A DNA stretch of 39,445 nucleotides from Flavobacterium sp. (GTDB lineage Bacteria; Bacteroidota; Bacteroidia; Flavobacteriales; Flavobacteriaceae): NCBI GenBank assembly GCA_014377455.1, contig JACMPO010000008.1, positions 1 to 39,445 of the forward strand. The letters run 5' to 3'. Positions 15,190 through 24,461 of the stretch are shown in pieces. Position 1 is the stretch's first letter, and the number at the start of each line of letters is the position of its first letter. Below the pieces are notes generated by a model. It was given only the letters and a program-made list of their open reading frames with translations. It did no database searches and was not told where the DNA came from. Both the position numbers and the translations under genes were made by a program.

Positions 15190-16749
15190 ATGAAATTTTT
15201 TTTAAATTGTATTTCCCTTGTAATTCTTATGTGTTTAACAGTTGTTAACGCTCAAGAAATACCTTTCAAAAATACTTTAAGCGATGTTTTTAAAGATGAG
15301 TATAAACACTCCTCAATTCTTTTGGTTGAACAAGATGATAAAGGTGGAGTTGTTGTTGTACGATCGTATCAAGGCGGACTTTTTTCATCAGGAATGGGAT
15401 ATTATTTTGAGCATTATGATTCAAATTTAAAATTAATTAAAGAATATGAATATGAAATGAAATATTCTGATGCTGAAAAACAGAGTTCAGTTTTAGGAAT
15501 AATTATGGACGGAGAAAAAGTCAATATTATAAATTTTTCGTACAATAAAACCGATAATCAATTTATTTGTTCGTCTATAAATGCCACAATTACCGATTTC
15601 AATTTTAGTAAAACAGAATTATTCCGACTCAACAGCGACGAAATAAAACAGTTTAGTTTTTTCTCACAAGGAGTTTTTGATGGCGATTCTGGAGCATCAA
15701 TGATTATTAATGAGGACAAATCAGCTTTTGCAATAACAGTTGATATTAAAAACAAAACAGCAGAAACACACAAGCTTTTTTTGTATGATAATAAGCTAAC
15801 TAAAAAGTTCGAACATACTTTTAAACGGGATATAAAAGACAGAAAATTCAAGTTCGAAAACATAGATGTTTCAAAAGACGGAAACACATTATATTTATTA
15901 GGCAAAGCCTATACTGATCAAAAGAAAAAGAAAAAAGATGGTGGAAAGTACCAATATGAACTAACACGTATTACTAAGGACTCAGAGAAAACACAAGTTT
16001 TTGATACTAATGATAATTATGCAGCATCGCTTAAAACAATTATTTTTCAAGACAGACTTACGTGTATTGGGTTTTACTCAGAACGAAATGAAAACAGATT
16101 TCGAGGAATTTGTTATTTTGAATTAGATCCAACTTCACTTGAAATCCGAAAATCAAAATTCAATCCGTTTACGGAACAATTTATCATAGATAAATATGGA
16201 AAAGATAAGGATAAAGAATTGAAATTTCTATCATTTAGAAAGATATTAATAACTCCAGAAAATGAAATTGTTTTCAATGCCGAAGAATTTTATATAACGA
16301 CAACTTATGTTTCAAACGGACCATATGGGGGCGGAACAACTCAAACTATATTTCATTATGATGATATTGTAAGTGCAAAAATTAATCAAGCTGGTGAGAT
16401 TGTTTGGGCTAGAAATATTAATAAACGACAATCTACAAGTAGTGACATTTCATACATATCATATACCTCTACAATAAAAGGGAATGACACTTTTTTCTTT
16501 ATAAATACGGGCGAAAAAGTAAAAAAAATAAGTCACGACCGAATTCAATTTGGACAAACAAGTACTCGTAAATCTAATTTAAATATCATCAGGATAAAAC
16601 CGAACGGCGATTTTGACTATCAGGAAATCCTTGACGATAAAGATTCAGAAGTGCCATTTATGGTTTCCAACGGAATTTTATCAGGCGATTCGGTATTTTT
16701 TATTGGTCGAAAAGGAAAGAAAAAACAAATATTAAAAGTTACTTTATAA
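15190..16749 (+). CDS. Secreted protein of unknown function, probable beta-propeller
   Basis: 519 residues with a clear signal peptide (1-21, ending VNAQ), so it is exported to the periplasm or beyond. The rest is made of repeating beta-strand-like blocks ending in phrases such as SKDGNTLYLLGKAY, TPENEIVFNAEEFY, INQAGEIVWARNIN and LSGDSVFFIGRKGKKK, which suggests a propeller, though repeats are too diverged to number. No catalytic motif, lipobox or T9SS sorting tail is visible. It stands alone with its own terminator; no partner gene adjoins it. The family is not recognised. Confidence 0.75.
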   Translation: MKFFLNCISLVILMCLTVVNAQEIPFKNTLSDVFKDEYKHSSILLVEQDDKGGVVVVRSYQGGLFSSGMGYYFEHYDSNLKLIKEYEYEMKYSDAEKQSSVLGIIMDGEKVNIINFSYNKTDNQFICSSINATITDFNFSKTELFRLNSDEIKQFSFFSQGVFDGDSGASMIINEDKSAFAITVDIKNKTAETHKLFLYDNKLTKKFEHTFKRDIKDRKFKFENIDVSKDGNTLYLLGKAYTDQKKKKKDGGKYQYELTRITKDSEKTQVFDTNDNYAASLKTIIFQDRLTCIGFYSERNENRFRGICYFELDPTSLEIRKSKFNPFTEQFIIDKYGKDKDKELKFLSFRKILITPENEIVFNAEEFYITTTYVSNGPYGGGTTQTIFHYDDIVSAKINQAGEIVWARNINKRQSTSSDISYISYTSTIKGNDTFFFINTGEKVKKISHDRIQFGQTSTRKSNLNIIRIKPNGDFDYQEILDDKDSEVPFMVSNGILSGDSVFFIGRKGKKKQILKVTL

Positions 16750-16750
16750 A

Positions 16751-16782
16751 AAAAAGAGAACCAATTTTGGTTCTCTTTTTTA
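16751..16782. terminator. Bidirectional terminator between convergent genes
   Basis: A perfect 14-bp stem (arms 16751-16764 and 16767-16780) has A-rich and T-rich ends, so it can terminate both the secreted-protein gene and the HD gene arriving from the other side. Confidence 0.85.
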
Positions 16783-16818
16783 ATTATCATCGATTTAATT
16801 TAAAAAATCTGTGAATTT

Positions 16819-17463
16819 TTATTTTTCACCTTTCCATTCACTTATAAATTGTGCTAAAAATTGGATCATATAATGATGACGATCTTCAGCAATTTTTTTA
16901 CCCGATTCGGTATTCATTTTGTCTTTTAATAAAAGGAGTTTTTCATAAAAATGATTTAATGTTGGGGATTCACTATTTTTATATTCTTCCTTTGTCATTA
17001 AAAAATTGGGTTGAATTTCAGGATTATACAACGCTCTATTTTTGAAACCACCATAGTTAAAAGCTCTAGCAATTCCAATTGCGCCAAGAGCATCAAGCCG
17101 ATCTGCATCTTGAACAACATCAAGCTCTTTTGAAGTAAATTTTTTCTCAAAATTTCCTCCTTTAAAGGAAATGTTTTCAATAATCGCTATTACATGAAGT
17201 ATAGTTTCTTCGGATACATTTTGAGATTCTAAAAATATTTTGGCGATTTTTGGACCTATAGTTTCATCACCATTATGGAATTTGCTGTCGGCAATATCAT
17301 GCAATAAAGCACCAAGTTTTACTATAGTTTCATCGCAATTTTCATTTTTTAAAATCAAAAGTGCATTTTTGTAAACGCGTTCTATGTGAAACCAGTCATG
17401 TCCACCTTCAGCATTTTCAAGTTGATGTTTAACAAACTTGATTGTATTTTCTATTAAACCCAA
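16819..17463 (-). CDS. HD-domain phosphohydrolase (YedJ/YpgQ-like)
   Basis: Metal-dependent phosphohydrolase of the HD superfamily, 214 residues. The N-terminal GGHDWFHIERVYKNAL (H22, H26) precedes the defining pair H55-D56 in LLHDIADSKFH, and DADRLDALGAIGIARAF (about 119-135) supplies the C-terminal metal ligand. This pattern matches the YedJ/YpgQ branch, some members of which act on nucleotides; the physiological substrate here is unknown. It lies 77 bases downstream of the desaturase on the same strand, but a hairpin separates them, so it may be only partly co-transcribed. Confidence 0.88.
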   Translation of the reverse strand: MGLIENTIKFVKHQLENAEGGHDWFHIERVYKNALLILKNENCDETIVKLGALLHDIADSKFHNGDETIGPKIAKIFLESQNVSEETILHVIAIIENISFKGGNFEKKFTSKELDVVQDADRLDALGAIGIARAFNYGGFKNRALYNPEIQPNFLMTKEEYKNSESPTLNHFYEKLLLLKDKMNTESGKKIAEDRHHYMIQFLAQFISEWKGEK

Positions 17464-17483
17464 AATGATATTTTTTTAATTAA

Positions 17484-17514
17484 AAATGTTGTCTTGAACT
17501 TCAAGACAACATTT
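17484..17514 (-). terminator. Probable terminator after the acyl-ACP desaturase
   Basis: Perfect 14-bp arms (17484-17497 and 17501-17514) with a 3-base loop are followed on the minus strand by an interrupted T tract. Strong stem, imperfect U run. Confidence 0.65.
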
Positions 17515-17540
17515 ATTTTGTTTTAAAAACACGATGATTT

Positions 17541-18530
17541 TTATCGTACTAATGCTGGCTCAACCCATTTAAATATGGCTGTTTGTTCGGGCAAAACAAG
17601 TCTTTCAGAAACTTTAGCCATTCGAGCCGGAAGTTTCATCAGGTAATCTCTTGCTTTTTCAGCTTCATCAGTAAGGTTTAACATTTTATCTATTTCCCAT
17701 TTTTCAACTAATTTTTGCAGAATGTCTACATAATCTGCTGCGGTGTATACACCTATTTTTTGAGCAGAATTTGAAAATTCCTCAAATGCTGTTCCAATTT
17801 TTTCTCCAGATTCTCTCAAGAAAACAGCTGGCATAGTAATTTTTTGTTTCATCATGTATTGAAAAGCTAACATCATTTCCGAAGGATCAACTTTAAATAT
17901 TTGAGTCACAAATTCACTATACGCATGATGATGACGCATTTCGTCTCCAGCAATGAGTTTACAAATTTTAGATAATTTAGCATCGCCATATTTTTTTGCT
18001 AACTGCGATACTCGATTATGTGAAACGTAAGTTGCAAGTTCTTGAAAACTTGTGTAAACAAAATTTTTATACGGATCGCGACCGGTGCCAATATCAAATC
18101 CGTCGGCAATTAAATGTTGCGTTGTCATTTCTACTTCACGCATGTTTACTCTACCAGACAAGTACAAATATTTATTTAGCAAATCGCCATGTCTATTTTC
18201 TTCACTTGTCCATTGTCTTACCCAGTTTGACCAAGCGTTTCGTTCTACATTATCGATTCCTTCTACATCTATGAGCCAAGATTCATAAGTTGGAAGTGCT
18301 TCTTCAGTAATTGTATCACCAACTAGGGTTACCCAAAAGTCATATGGCAAATCTTTTGCGATTTCGCGCAATTCTTTAACTTCATCAAAAAAAGTTTCAC
18401 TTTCAGAATTGGGTAATAAATCTGAAGGTTGCCATATTTTTTCAACAGGTATTAAAAACTGATCCATAAACCCGTCTACCTTATTTTCTAGAAATTGCAT
18501 CACTTCTAGTCTCATATTTTTTATTGACAT
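17541..18530 (-). CDS. Acyl-ACP desaturase (soluble di-iron type)
   Basis: Soluble di-iron enzyme that puts a double bond into acyl chains bound to acyl carrier protein, the stearoyl-ACP desaturase type known from plants and some bacteria. Iron-binding motifs are visible: E76/E77 in TITEEALP, EENRH at 110-114 and DEMRH at 196-200, with E164 in the intervening helix (SFQELATYVSHNR). The 329-residue length fits. A start at M6 cannot be excluded. It is followed by the HD gene and preceded by a PlsC-type acyltransferase on the same strand, 34 bases upstream, so membrane lipid composition is the likely common theme. Confidence 0.93.
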   Translation of the reverse strand: MSIKNMRLEVMQFLENKVDGFMDQFLIPVEKIWQPSDLLPNSESETFFDEVKELREIAKDLPYDFWVTLVGDTITEEALPTYESWLIDVEGIDNVERNAWSNWVRQWTSEENRHGDLLNKYLYLSGRVNMREVEMTTQHLIADGFDIGTGRDPYKNFVYTSFQELATYVSHNRVSQLAKKYGDAKLSKICKLIAGDEMRHHHAYSEFVTQIFKVDPSEMMLAFQYMMKQKITMPAVFLRESGEKIGTAFEEFSNSAQKIGVYTAADYVDILQKLVEKWEIDKMLNLTDEAEKARDYLMKLPARMAKVSERLVLPEQTAIFKWVEPALVR

Positions 18531-18564
18531 ACTTTTATATATTTTACCTTTAGCAATAATCGAT

Positions 18565-19299
18565 TTATAGTTTAATTGATTTTACAATTGCACTTTGGGT
18601 TTTATCAAACAAAACTTCAAATTCAAACTCTTTAACAGAAATTGGGTTATGAGCTGTAAAGATAAGTCGTTTTCCTAAACCGAACGGAAAAAAACCAAAT
18701 TTAACGAATTTCCAAGAATTGTTTATCGTGATCGGAACCACAACTGCAGATGGCGCTGCTTTACATAATATTTTTAAACCGGTTGAAGCAAATTCCTTTG
18801 GATTACCCGTTTTACTTCTTGTTCCTTCAGGAAATATTACTGCCGATCGGACGTTTAATTCTATATATTCGCCAAGAGATTTTATAGCAGGAATCGCTTG
18901 TTTAGGATCTTTACGATCTATAACTACTGAACCTCCGTGACGCAAATTATAGGAAATACTTGGGATTCCTTTTGACAATTCTTTTTTACTAACAAATTTC
19001 GGATGAAATTTTCTTAAAAACCAAATAATTCCAATGATATCATAGAGACTTTGATGATTTGCAACAAAAATTATTGGAACACCAGTTGGGATTGTATCTC
19101 GATTTTCAAATTTGTAAGATGTACCTAATAAATGTCCAATTCGTATTAATGTTAAATTAAGGTAATCAACACTTTTTTTATGAGCTTCATATCCAAAAAC
19201 GTTAAAACAAAACCATTGAATAGGGTGAAAAATTACTAACGCTAATAAAAATAAAAGCATTGCTACTAGTGACAAAGGATAGGATAACAGTTTTTCCAT
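18565..19299 (-). CDS. 1-acyl-sn-glycerol-3-phosphate acyltransferase (PlsC family)
   Basis: Membrane-associated acyltransferase that adds the second acyl chain in phosphatidic acid synthesis. The catalytic NHQSLYD (NHx4D) and the substrate-binding FPEGTRSKTG are both present, with N-terminal hydrophobic helices (SLVAMLLFLLALVIF). The open frame extends 17 codons upstream, but the ATG at 19299 (MEKLLSYPLSL) is preferred because an exact -7 box lies just before it, inside the putative extension. It shares the strand and a 34-base gap with the acyl-ACP desaturase, probably one transcript. A second PlsC-like gene lies at 24.5-25.2 kb; which one is the housekeeping enzyme cannot be told. Confidence 0.9.
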   Translation of the reverse strand: MEKLLSYPLSLVAMLLFLLALVIFHPIQWFCFNVFGYEAHKKSVDYLNLTLIRIGHLLGTSYKFENRDTIPTGVPIIFVANHQSLYDIIGIIWFLRKFHPKFVSKKELSKGIPSISYNLRHGGSVVIDRKDPKQAIPAIKSLGEYIELNVRSAVIFPEGTRSKTGNPKEFASTGLKILCKAAPSAVVVPITINNSWKFVKFGFFPFGLGKRLIFTAHNPISVKEFEFEVLFDKTQSAIVKSIKL

Positions 19300-19315
19300 C
19301 AAACAAATATTAACA

Positions 19316-19323
19316 CAAAAGTA
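19316..19323 (-). promoter_or_regulatory. -7 promoter box for the plsC-like/desaturase unit
   Basis: On the minus strand TACTTTTG matches TAnnTTTG exactly, 16 bases before the ATG at 19299. A TTTTTG about 24 bases further upstream could serve as -33. It supports the shorter start of the acyltransferase. Confidence 0.6.
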
Positions 19324-19434
19324 ACAAAATAATTTATTTAGAGTATTCAAAAATAATGGCTATATATCATTGATTTTTTTATCGAGTTATATAAAACAGA
19401 AAACTTTATTAGTTTTACAAAATAAAATGTGTAA

Positions 19435-20538
19435 ATGAAGGTTATAGCAAAGGTAAGATTACGAGAAATAGATTTTTTAAGAGGTATTGCAATAATTTTA
19501 GTATTACTTCATCATCAAAAATTATTTCAGTTTACAACTACAATGGGTTGGATTGGGGTTGATTTATTTTTTGTAATAAGTGGATTCCTTGTGTCGGGTT
19601 TATTGTTTAAAGAATATATAAAATTTGGAAATATTAATCCTCGTTTGTTTTTAATACGTCGAGGATTTAAAATTTATCCTATTTATTATTTATCCTACCT
19701 TTTATATTTAATATTGATTATTACTGAGCATCGTTTCAATTTAAAAGGATTTTTAGCCGATATGTTTTTTGTACAAAACTATGTTCGGGGTTGGGGTTAT
19801 GCTTATGCTGCAAGTTGGTCATTAGCCATTGAAGAACATTTTTATTTTTTATTTTCTATTTTTATTTGGTTGGGTATAAGAAAGAAATGGTTTGTATTAA
19901 ATGAAGGGTTGACATCTTCAAAAATCACAAATTTTGAAATAGCAATATTGAGTATCATGCTTTTATGTCTAATTTTAAGAATTAGTCAAAATTTGCTATT
20001 TTCTTACAATGTAATAAAAAATGCTACAATGTCCCATTTAAGGATGGACTCTTTATTTAGTGGGGTTTTAGTGTCCTATTTATATTATTTTAGGAATAGT
20101 TTTTTGATTAATTTTTTTTCTAAAAACAGCTTAGTATTATTAGTTTTATCAGTATTACTTTTGTCATTTACTCCATTTGTTAGTCCTCAAGATTCCATGT
20201 TTTTAAGAAATTATGGGTTCGTTTTTTTATACATTGCTTTCGGAATATTATTAATATTTTTTTTAGTTGAAACCAAAATAAATTCTATTCTAAACAAATA
20301 TTTTGGGACTAAAATTGTCGATATTATTTGTAAAATAGGGTTTTCATCTTACTCTATTTATATAATTCATTCCTTAGTAAACATGCTTTTCAACAGACTA
20401 GATGTAGCAATGTTTTTCCCTTTCCCATTTTTAATTACAACAACGTTAAGTGTAATATTTGGAATAGTAATGACAGAATGTGTTGAAAATTATTTTTTAA
20501 AGATTAGAGACAAACATTTTCCAAGTAGAATCTCGTAG
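19435..20538 (+). CDS. Acyltransferase 3 family membrane protein (OafA/YrhL-like)
   Basis: Integral membrane O-acyltransferase of 367 residues with about ten hydrophobic helices. It opens with the family signature REIDFLRGIAIILVLLHH, the His pair region thought to be catalytic, followed by WIGVDLFFVISGFLVSGLLF and WSLAIEEHFYFLF. Such proteins acetylate or succinylate O-antigen, exopolysaccharide or peptidoglycan sugars; the acceptor cannot be inferred. No C-terminal SGNH domain is present. It is a single gene divergent from the plsC/desaturase unit and upstream of recA, with no polysaccharide genes around it. Confidence 0.9.
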   Translation: MKVIAKVRLREIDFLRGIAIILVLLHHQKLFQFTTTMGWIGVDLFFVISGFLVSGLLFKEYIKFGNINPRLFLIRRGFKIYPIYYLSYLLYLILIITEHRFNLKGFLADMFFVQNYVRGWGYAYAASWSLAIEEHFYFLFSIFIWLGIRKKWFVLNEGLTSSKITNFEIAILSIMLLCLILRISQNLLFSYNVIKNATMSHLRMDSLFSGVLVSYLYYFRNSFLINFFSKNSLVLLVLSVLLLSFTPFVSPQDSMFLRNYGFVFLYIAFGILLIFFLVETKINSILNKYFGTKIVDIICKIGFSSYSIYIIHSLVNMLFNRLDVAMFFPFPFLITTTLSVIFGIVMTECVENYFLKIRDKHFPSRIS

Positions 20539-20647
20539 TTTGTATTGAGAATATTTAAATTTTGTTTAAAACTCCTTTTCGTAAATCAAAGTTATCATCA
20601 TATTTTTATTTATTTTTACAAATTAAAGATCATAAAAACCAGAAAAA

Positions 20648-21655
20648 ATGAGCTCAGAAAAAGAAGCCAAATTAAAAGCCTTACAGCTTACATTAGATAA
20701 ATTAGACAAAACATACGGTAAAGGAACGGTAATGAAAATGGGCGATAAAGCCATTGTTGAGGTTGAAGCAATTTCATCCGGGTCACTTGGCTTGGATTTA
20801 GCACTTGGCGTAAATGGATATCCTCGTGGTCGTGTTATCGAAATATATGGCCCAGAATCTTCTGGAAAAACCACACTTACTTTGCATGCAATTGCCGAAG
20901 CTCAAAAAGCAGGAGGAATTGCTGCCTTTATTGATGCTGAACATGCGTTCGATCGATTTTATGCCGAAAAATTAGGAGTTGATATTGACAATTTAATCAT
21001 ATCGCAACCAGATAATGGAGAACAAGCTCTGGAAATTGCCGAAAATTTAATTCGTTCAGGTGCTATAGATGTTGTAGTTATTGACTCGGTTGCTGCCCTT
21101 ACACCTAAAAGTGAAATAGAAGGCGAAATGGGTGATTCTAAAATGGGATTGCACGCTCGATTAATGTCACAAGCACTCAGAAAACTTACTGGAACTATTA
21201 GTAAAACTAATTGTACTGTGTTTTTCATCAATCAGCTTAGAGAGAAAATAGGCGTAATGTTTGGAAATCCCGAAACTACAACAGGAGGAAATGCACTCAA
21301 ATTTTATGCATCGATAAGACTTGATATTCGTAGATCGTCTCAAATTAAAGACGGCGATAATGTCATTGGAAATCGAACTAAAGTCAAAGTTGTAAAAAAT
21401 AAAGTTGCACCACCATTTAAAACTGCCGAATTTGATATTATGTATGGCGAAGGTGTTTCCAAAACGGGAGAAATATTAGACCTAGCAGTAGAATTTGAAA
21501 TTGTAAAAAAAGCAGGTTCATGGTTTAGTTATGGCGAAACAAAGCTAGGACAAGGTAGAGATGCTGTTAAATCTTTAATAAAAGATAATCCTGAAATGGC
21601 AGATGAGCTCGAAGCAAAAATTAAGGCGCACATTAAAGCATTAGCAGAAGCTTAG
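20648..21655 (+). CDS. recA: Recombinase RecA
   Basis: ATP-dependent strand-exchange protein and LexA-type co-protease activator, 335 residues. Walker [10 protein letters not shown], the MAW-like region [15 protein letters not shown], Walker [23 protein letters not shown] and the L2-loop region [21 protein letters not shown] are all intact. The C-terminus ends AEA, without the long acidic tail of E. coli RecA. The ATG at 20648 is in the standard position. A UUCG-loop terminator follows immediately, so transcription normally stops before the lipoprotein gene. No SOS box can be recognised with confidence. Confidence 0.98.
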   Translation: MSSEKEAKLKALQLTLDKLDKTYGKGTVMKMGDKAIVEVEAISSGSLGLDLALGVNGYPRGRVIEIYGPESSGKTTLTLHAIAEAQKAGGIAAFIDAEHAFDRFYAEKLGVDIDNLIISQPDNGEQALEIAENLIRSGAIDVVVIDSVAALTPKSEIEGEMGDSKMGLHARLMSQALRKLTGTISKTNCTVFFINQLREKIGVMFGNPETTTGGNALKFYASIRLDIRRSSQIKDGDNVIGNRTKVKVVKNKVAPPFKTAEFDIMYGEGVSKTGEILDLAVEFEIVKKAGSWFSYGETKLGQGRDAVKSLIKDNPEMADELEAKIKAHIKALAEA

Positions 21656-21675
21656 ATTCTTAAAATAAAATAATT

Positions 21676-21699
21676 AATCCGCTTCGGCGGATTTTTTTT
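21676..21699 (+). terminator. Rho-independent terminator of recA
   Basis: A 7-bp stem aatccgc/gcggatt closed by the stable tetraloop ttcg is followed by eight T. Confidence 0.92.
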
Positions 21700-21757
21700 A
21701 ATTTTATACGCAACCTTTTAAAAAAAATGTATCTACTATTAAAACATCATAATTAAA

Positions 21758-22165
21758 ATGAAAAAATTAATTTGTTTATTAGCTTTTGGGTTAGTATTAA
21801 CAGCTTGTAGCGTTAACGAAGAACAAACATATAGTTACGAAATCACACCTATTTCTACCGTGACAATGGCAATAAAATATGCTACTGATAGCATCAGTGT
21901 TATTAAAGTGAAATATTTAAAACCATCCTCTTGTCATTTATTTAATGGATTTTATTATCAAAAAGATGTTTTTAATAGAACAGTAGCTGTGGAAACTCTT
22001 AGAGTCAATCAAGATAACTGTCAAACAGATGGAGTGACAATTGTACAAAAAGAATTAAAATTTACTCCTATTGCTGTTGGAACATACCATTTTAAATTTT
22101 TTACTGGGACTGATACAGCTGGAGTTGACCAGTTTTTAGAATATGACGCATTAGTTGACCATTAA
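21758..22165 (+). CDS. Small lipoprotein of unknown function
   Basis: 135 residues. The signal peptide MKKLICLLAFGLVLTAC ends in a lipobox (LTAC, lipidated Cys17), so the protein is processed by LspA and anchored in a membrane; the residues after the Cys (SVNEE) do not indicate the side. The mature part is beta-rich with two further Cys (SSCHLF, DNCQTD) that could pair, and ends with a sandwich-like segment (VGTYHFKFFTGTD). It precedes the ECF sigma gene by 11 bases and is likely co-transcribed with it, so it might belong to the same envelope-sensing unit; this is inference. Confidence 0.82.
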   Translation: MKKLICLLAFGLVLTACSVNEEQTYSYEITPISTVTMAIKYATDSISVIKVKYLKPSSCHLFNGFYYQKDVFNRTVAVETLRVNQDNCQTDGVTIVQKELKFTPIAVGTYHFKFFTGTDTAGVDQFLEYDALVDH

Positions 22166-22176
22166 ATACTATTCTC

Positions 22177-22719
22177 TTGAGTATAGAACAACTCATTAAT
22201 GACTGCAAAAAAAATGATATAAAAGCTCAAGAACAATTGTATACTATTTATGCTAAAAAATTGTTCCCTTTATGCTTAAAATATTCACGCAGTTATGTTG
22301 AGGCTCAGGATAATTTACAAGAAGGATTTTTAATAGTATTCGAAAAAATAAAGCAATTTGAATTTAAAGGTTCGTTTGATGGTTGGATTAAAAAAGTTAT
22401 TGTAAACAATATTCTAAGATATTATCGAAACAAACCCTTTATGAGTTTGGTTGACGAAAATGTTGCAGATGAAGTTACACTCGAATTTGATGATAGCATA
22501 ACGATAGAATTTTTAACTAAAATAGTTCAAGAATTGCCGGATAGATATCGTTTAGTTTTTAACTTATTTGTGTTTGAAAATTATTCACATCAAGAAATAG
22601 CAACAGCTTTAGAAATAACAGTGGGAACTTCAAAATCAAATTTGTCTCGCGCAAAAATGATTCTAAAAGATAAAATAGAACAAAATACAGGCAGTACAAA
22701 AATGCCTTACATAAAATGA
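22177..22719 (+). CDS. ECF-type RNA polymerase sigma factor
   Basis: Sigma-70 family protein of 180 residues with region 2 (about 20-85: LKYSRSYVEAQDNLQEGFLIVFEKI, then GSFDGWIKKVIVNNILRYYR) and region 4 (about 115-168: LPDRYRLVFNLFVFENYSHQEIATAL, then TSKSNLSRAK). There is no region 1 or 3, so it is extracytoplasmic-function type. The reading frame begins at a TTG (22177), giving MSIEQLINDCKKND, the usual beginning of this flavobacterial group; no ATG lies in a better place. Its stop overlaps the ATG of the next gene by 4 bases, so the two products are translationally coupled. Confidence 0.93.
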   Translation: MSIEQLINDCKKNDIKAQEQLYTIYAKKLFPLCLKYSRSYVEAQDNLQEGFLIVFEKIKQFEFKGSFDGWIKKVIVNNILRYYRNKPFMSLVDENVADEVTLEFDDSITIEFLTKIVQELPDRYRLVFNLFVFENYSHQEIATALEITVGTSKSNLSRAKMILKDKIEQNTGSTKMPYIK

Positions 22720-24374
22720 GTGATAAGAAAAATATAGAACAATTCTTTCAAGACAAATTTGAAAATCTTGAGGTTTTACCAGACGGTATTGTTTGGGAGA
22801 ACATTGAGTCTATATTAAAAAAGAAAGAAAAAAAACGTATAATTCCTTTTTGGTCGAAATTTGCAGGAGTTGCAGCTGTTGTAGTTTTAGGTGTTTTTAT
22901 TTTTAATAATTATTCCGATGCCAGTCATTTGAAACTAATAAATTCAAATCAAATCACAACCGATACAAATTCATCTCATGAAAATTCAAATACAGTTGTG
23001 AGTACCGATTTAGAAAATTCTAATGTAAATACAACAGAAAAAAAATCTGTAGATGTTCAAAATAAAATTATCAATAATTCAAATTCAGCTGTTGTTACAA
23101 TAAAAACTTCAGTTAAAATAAATTCCACTAAAATTATAAAAGAACAAGCATTTAAAAACAAAATAAATAAGAAAACGAATGCCGTTGCTCATACCAATAT
23201 AAATTCTAAAAGTTTACAAGATAAAAGTATTAATGAGTTTGATAACAAGCGTCAAAATAGTATTAAAGCAAAAAATAATGTAGTTGCCAAAGTAATTTTG
23301 TCCAACGGAAAACCATCCAAAAGCGATGATATAATAATCAATAAAACAAATATAATTGCAATTGAAACTAAAGTAATTTCTAGACAATCAAAAGTTAAAT
23401 CATCAATAGTAAATAATGTGGAATCAGATTTTAAATCAATTTCTGAAAATACAAATAAAACAGTTAACGGATTTAAATCTGATAAAATCAATATAAGTTC
23501 AACGGAAAATATAAAAACAACTGAAAATTTAGTAGTTCAATCTTCAAATAATGAAAATTTAGAACCAAAAAATATTAAAAAAATTGACTCAATGAAAATT
23601 GCTATAGTTGAGCCAAATGCGCTGGAAGAGTTGCTTCATGAAAAAGAAAAAGTTTCCAAGACCGAATCAAAAATAAATAGGTGGCAGGTTTCCTCAAATC
23701 TTGCTCCTATTTATTTTAACTCGGTAAAAAATGGTTCGCCATTGGATTCAAAACTTGAGAGCAATAAAAAAAATTATCAAACGGATAAAAGTTATGGCTT
23801 AGGTGTAAATTATGCTATTAATAAAAAAATTAAAATTAGAGCAGGATTAAATATTTTGTCTGTGGCTTATCAAACTAATGGCGTTGTGTTTTATCAGGAT
23901 GAAAATGCGGTAAGTAAAATTGCAAATTTAAATCCTAACGTTCCAGGTTCATTATTAGTAATTGAAAGTTTGAGTAATGTAAACACGGCTTTTAATAAAG
24001 TGGGAGAAAAATCGGAAGGAATTTTAAACCAAAAAATGGGTTATTTAGAAGTGCCTTTGGAACTTTCATACAAGGTATTGGATAAAAAATTTGGCATAAA
24101 CATTATTGGAGGAATGAGTACTTTAATACTGAATCAAAATGAAATTTTTCTGCAGTCCACGGGTATGAATTTAAAAATTGGTGAAGCAAATAATTTGAGC
24201 CAAGTTCATTTTAGTGGAAACTTAGGTTTGGGTTTTAAATATGGTTTTATGAAACATTTAGAAGCAAGCGTTGAGCCGGTTTTTAAATATCAAATTAATA
24301 CTTTTTCAAATGATGTTGGAAACTTTAAACCCTACATTTTTGGAATATATTCGGGTATAAGTTTTAGTTTTTAA
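22716..24374 (+). CDS. Inner-membrane-anchored protein with C-terminal beta-barrel domain, probable anti-sigma partner
   Basis: 552 residues in three parts. The first (1-44) is cytoplasmic, with FFQDKFENLEVLPDGIVWENIESIL, a short helical segment of the kind found in ECF-linked proteins. A single transmembrane helix follows (about 45-64, FAGVAAVVVLGVFIF). A long low-complexity linker rich in N, K, S, T, I and V (about 70-315) comes next. The last 230 residues (from NRWQVSSNLAPIYF) look like an outer-membrane beta-barrel of the PF13568-like kind, ending in alternating strands and FGIYSGISFSF. The 4-base overlap with the sigma gene suggests it controls that sigma factor. No classic zinc anti-sigma motif (HxxxCxxC) is present. 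The function as anti-sigma is inference; the architecture is seen. Confidence 0.8.
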   Translation: MSDKKNIEQFFQDKFENLEVLPDGIVWENIESILKKKEKKRIIPFWSKFAGVAAVVVLGVFIFNNYSDASHLKLINSNQITTDTNSSHENSNTVVSTDLENSNVNTTEKKSVDVQNKIINNSNSAVVTIKTSVKINSTKIIKEQAFKNKINKKTNAVAHTNINSKSLQDKSINEFDNKRQNSIKAKNNVVAKVILSNGKPSKSDDIIINKTNIIAIETKVISRQSKVKSSIVNNVESDFKSISENTNKTVNGFKSDKINISSTENIKTTENLVVQSSNNENLEPKNIKKIDSMKIAIVEPNALEELLHEKEKVSKTESKINRWQVSSNLAPIYFNSVKNGSPLDSKLESNKKNYQTDKSYGLGVNYAINKKIKIRAGLNILSVAYQTNGVVFYQDENAVSKIANLNPNVPGSLLVIESLSNVNTAFNKVGEKSEGILNQKMGYLEVPLELSYKVLDKKFGINIIGGMSTLILNQNEIFLQSTGMNLKIGEANNLSQVHFSGNLGLGFKYGFMKHLEASVEPVFKYQINTFSNDVGNFKPYIFGIYSGISFSF

Positions 24375-24430
24375 GTTTGTTATACTTTGTTAAAGTTAGT
24401 TAGGTGTTAGTTGCTTTCGAGTACTAACGA

Positions 24431-24461
24431 AAAAGAGTTCGTTTATTTGGACTCTTTTTTT
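24431..24461. terminator. Bidirectional terminator between convergent genes
   Basis: A 10-bp stem (24431-24440 with 24449-24458, one G-T pair) has an A-rich 5' side and a run of T on the 3' side. It serves the barrel-protein gene and, in the other direction, the plsC-like gene whose stop overlaps it. Confidence 0.8.

Noticed and set aside
18719..18940. Plus-strand open frame inside the plsC-like gene, and similar antisense frames elsewhere.
   Set aside because: They lie fully within well-supported genes on the other strand and show no motif or start context of their own.
18565..19350. Longer plsC-like gene starting at 19350.
   Set aside because: The extra 17 codons contain the exact -7 promoter box, so they are leader, not coding sequence.
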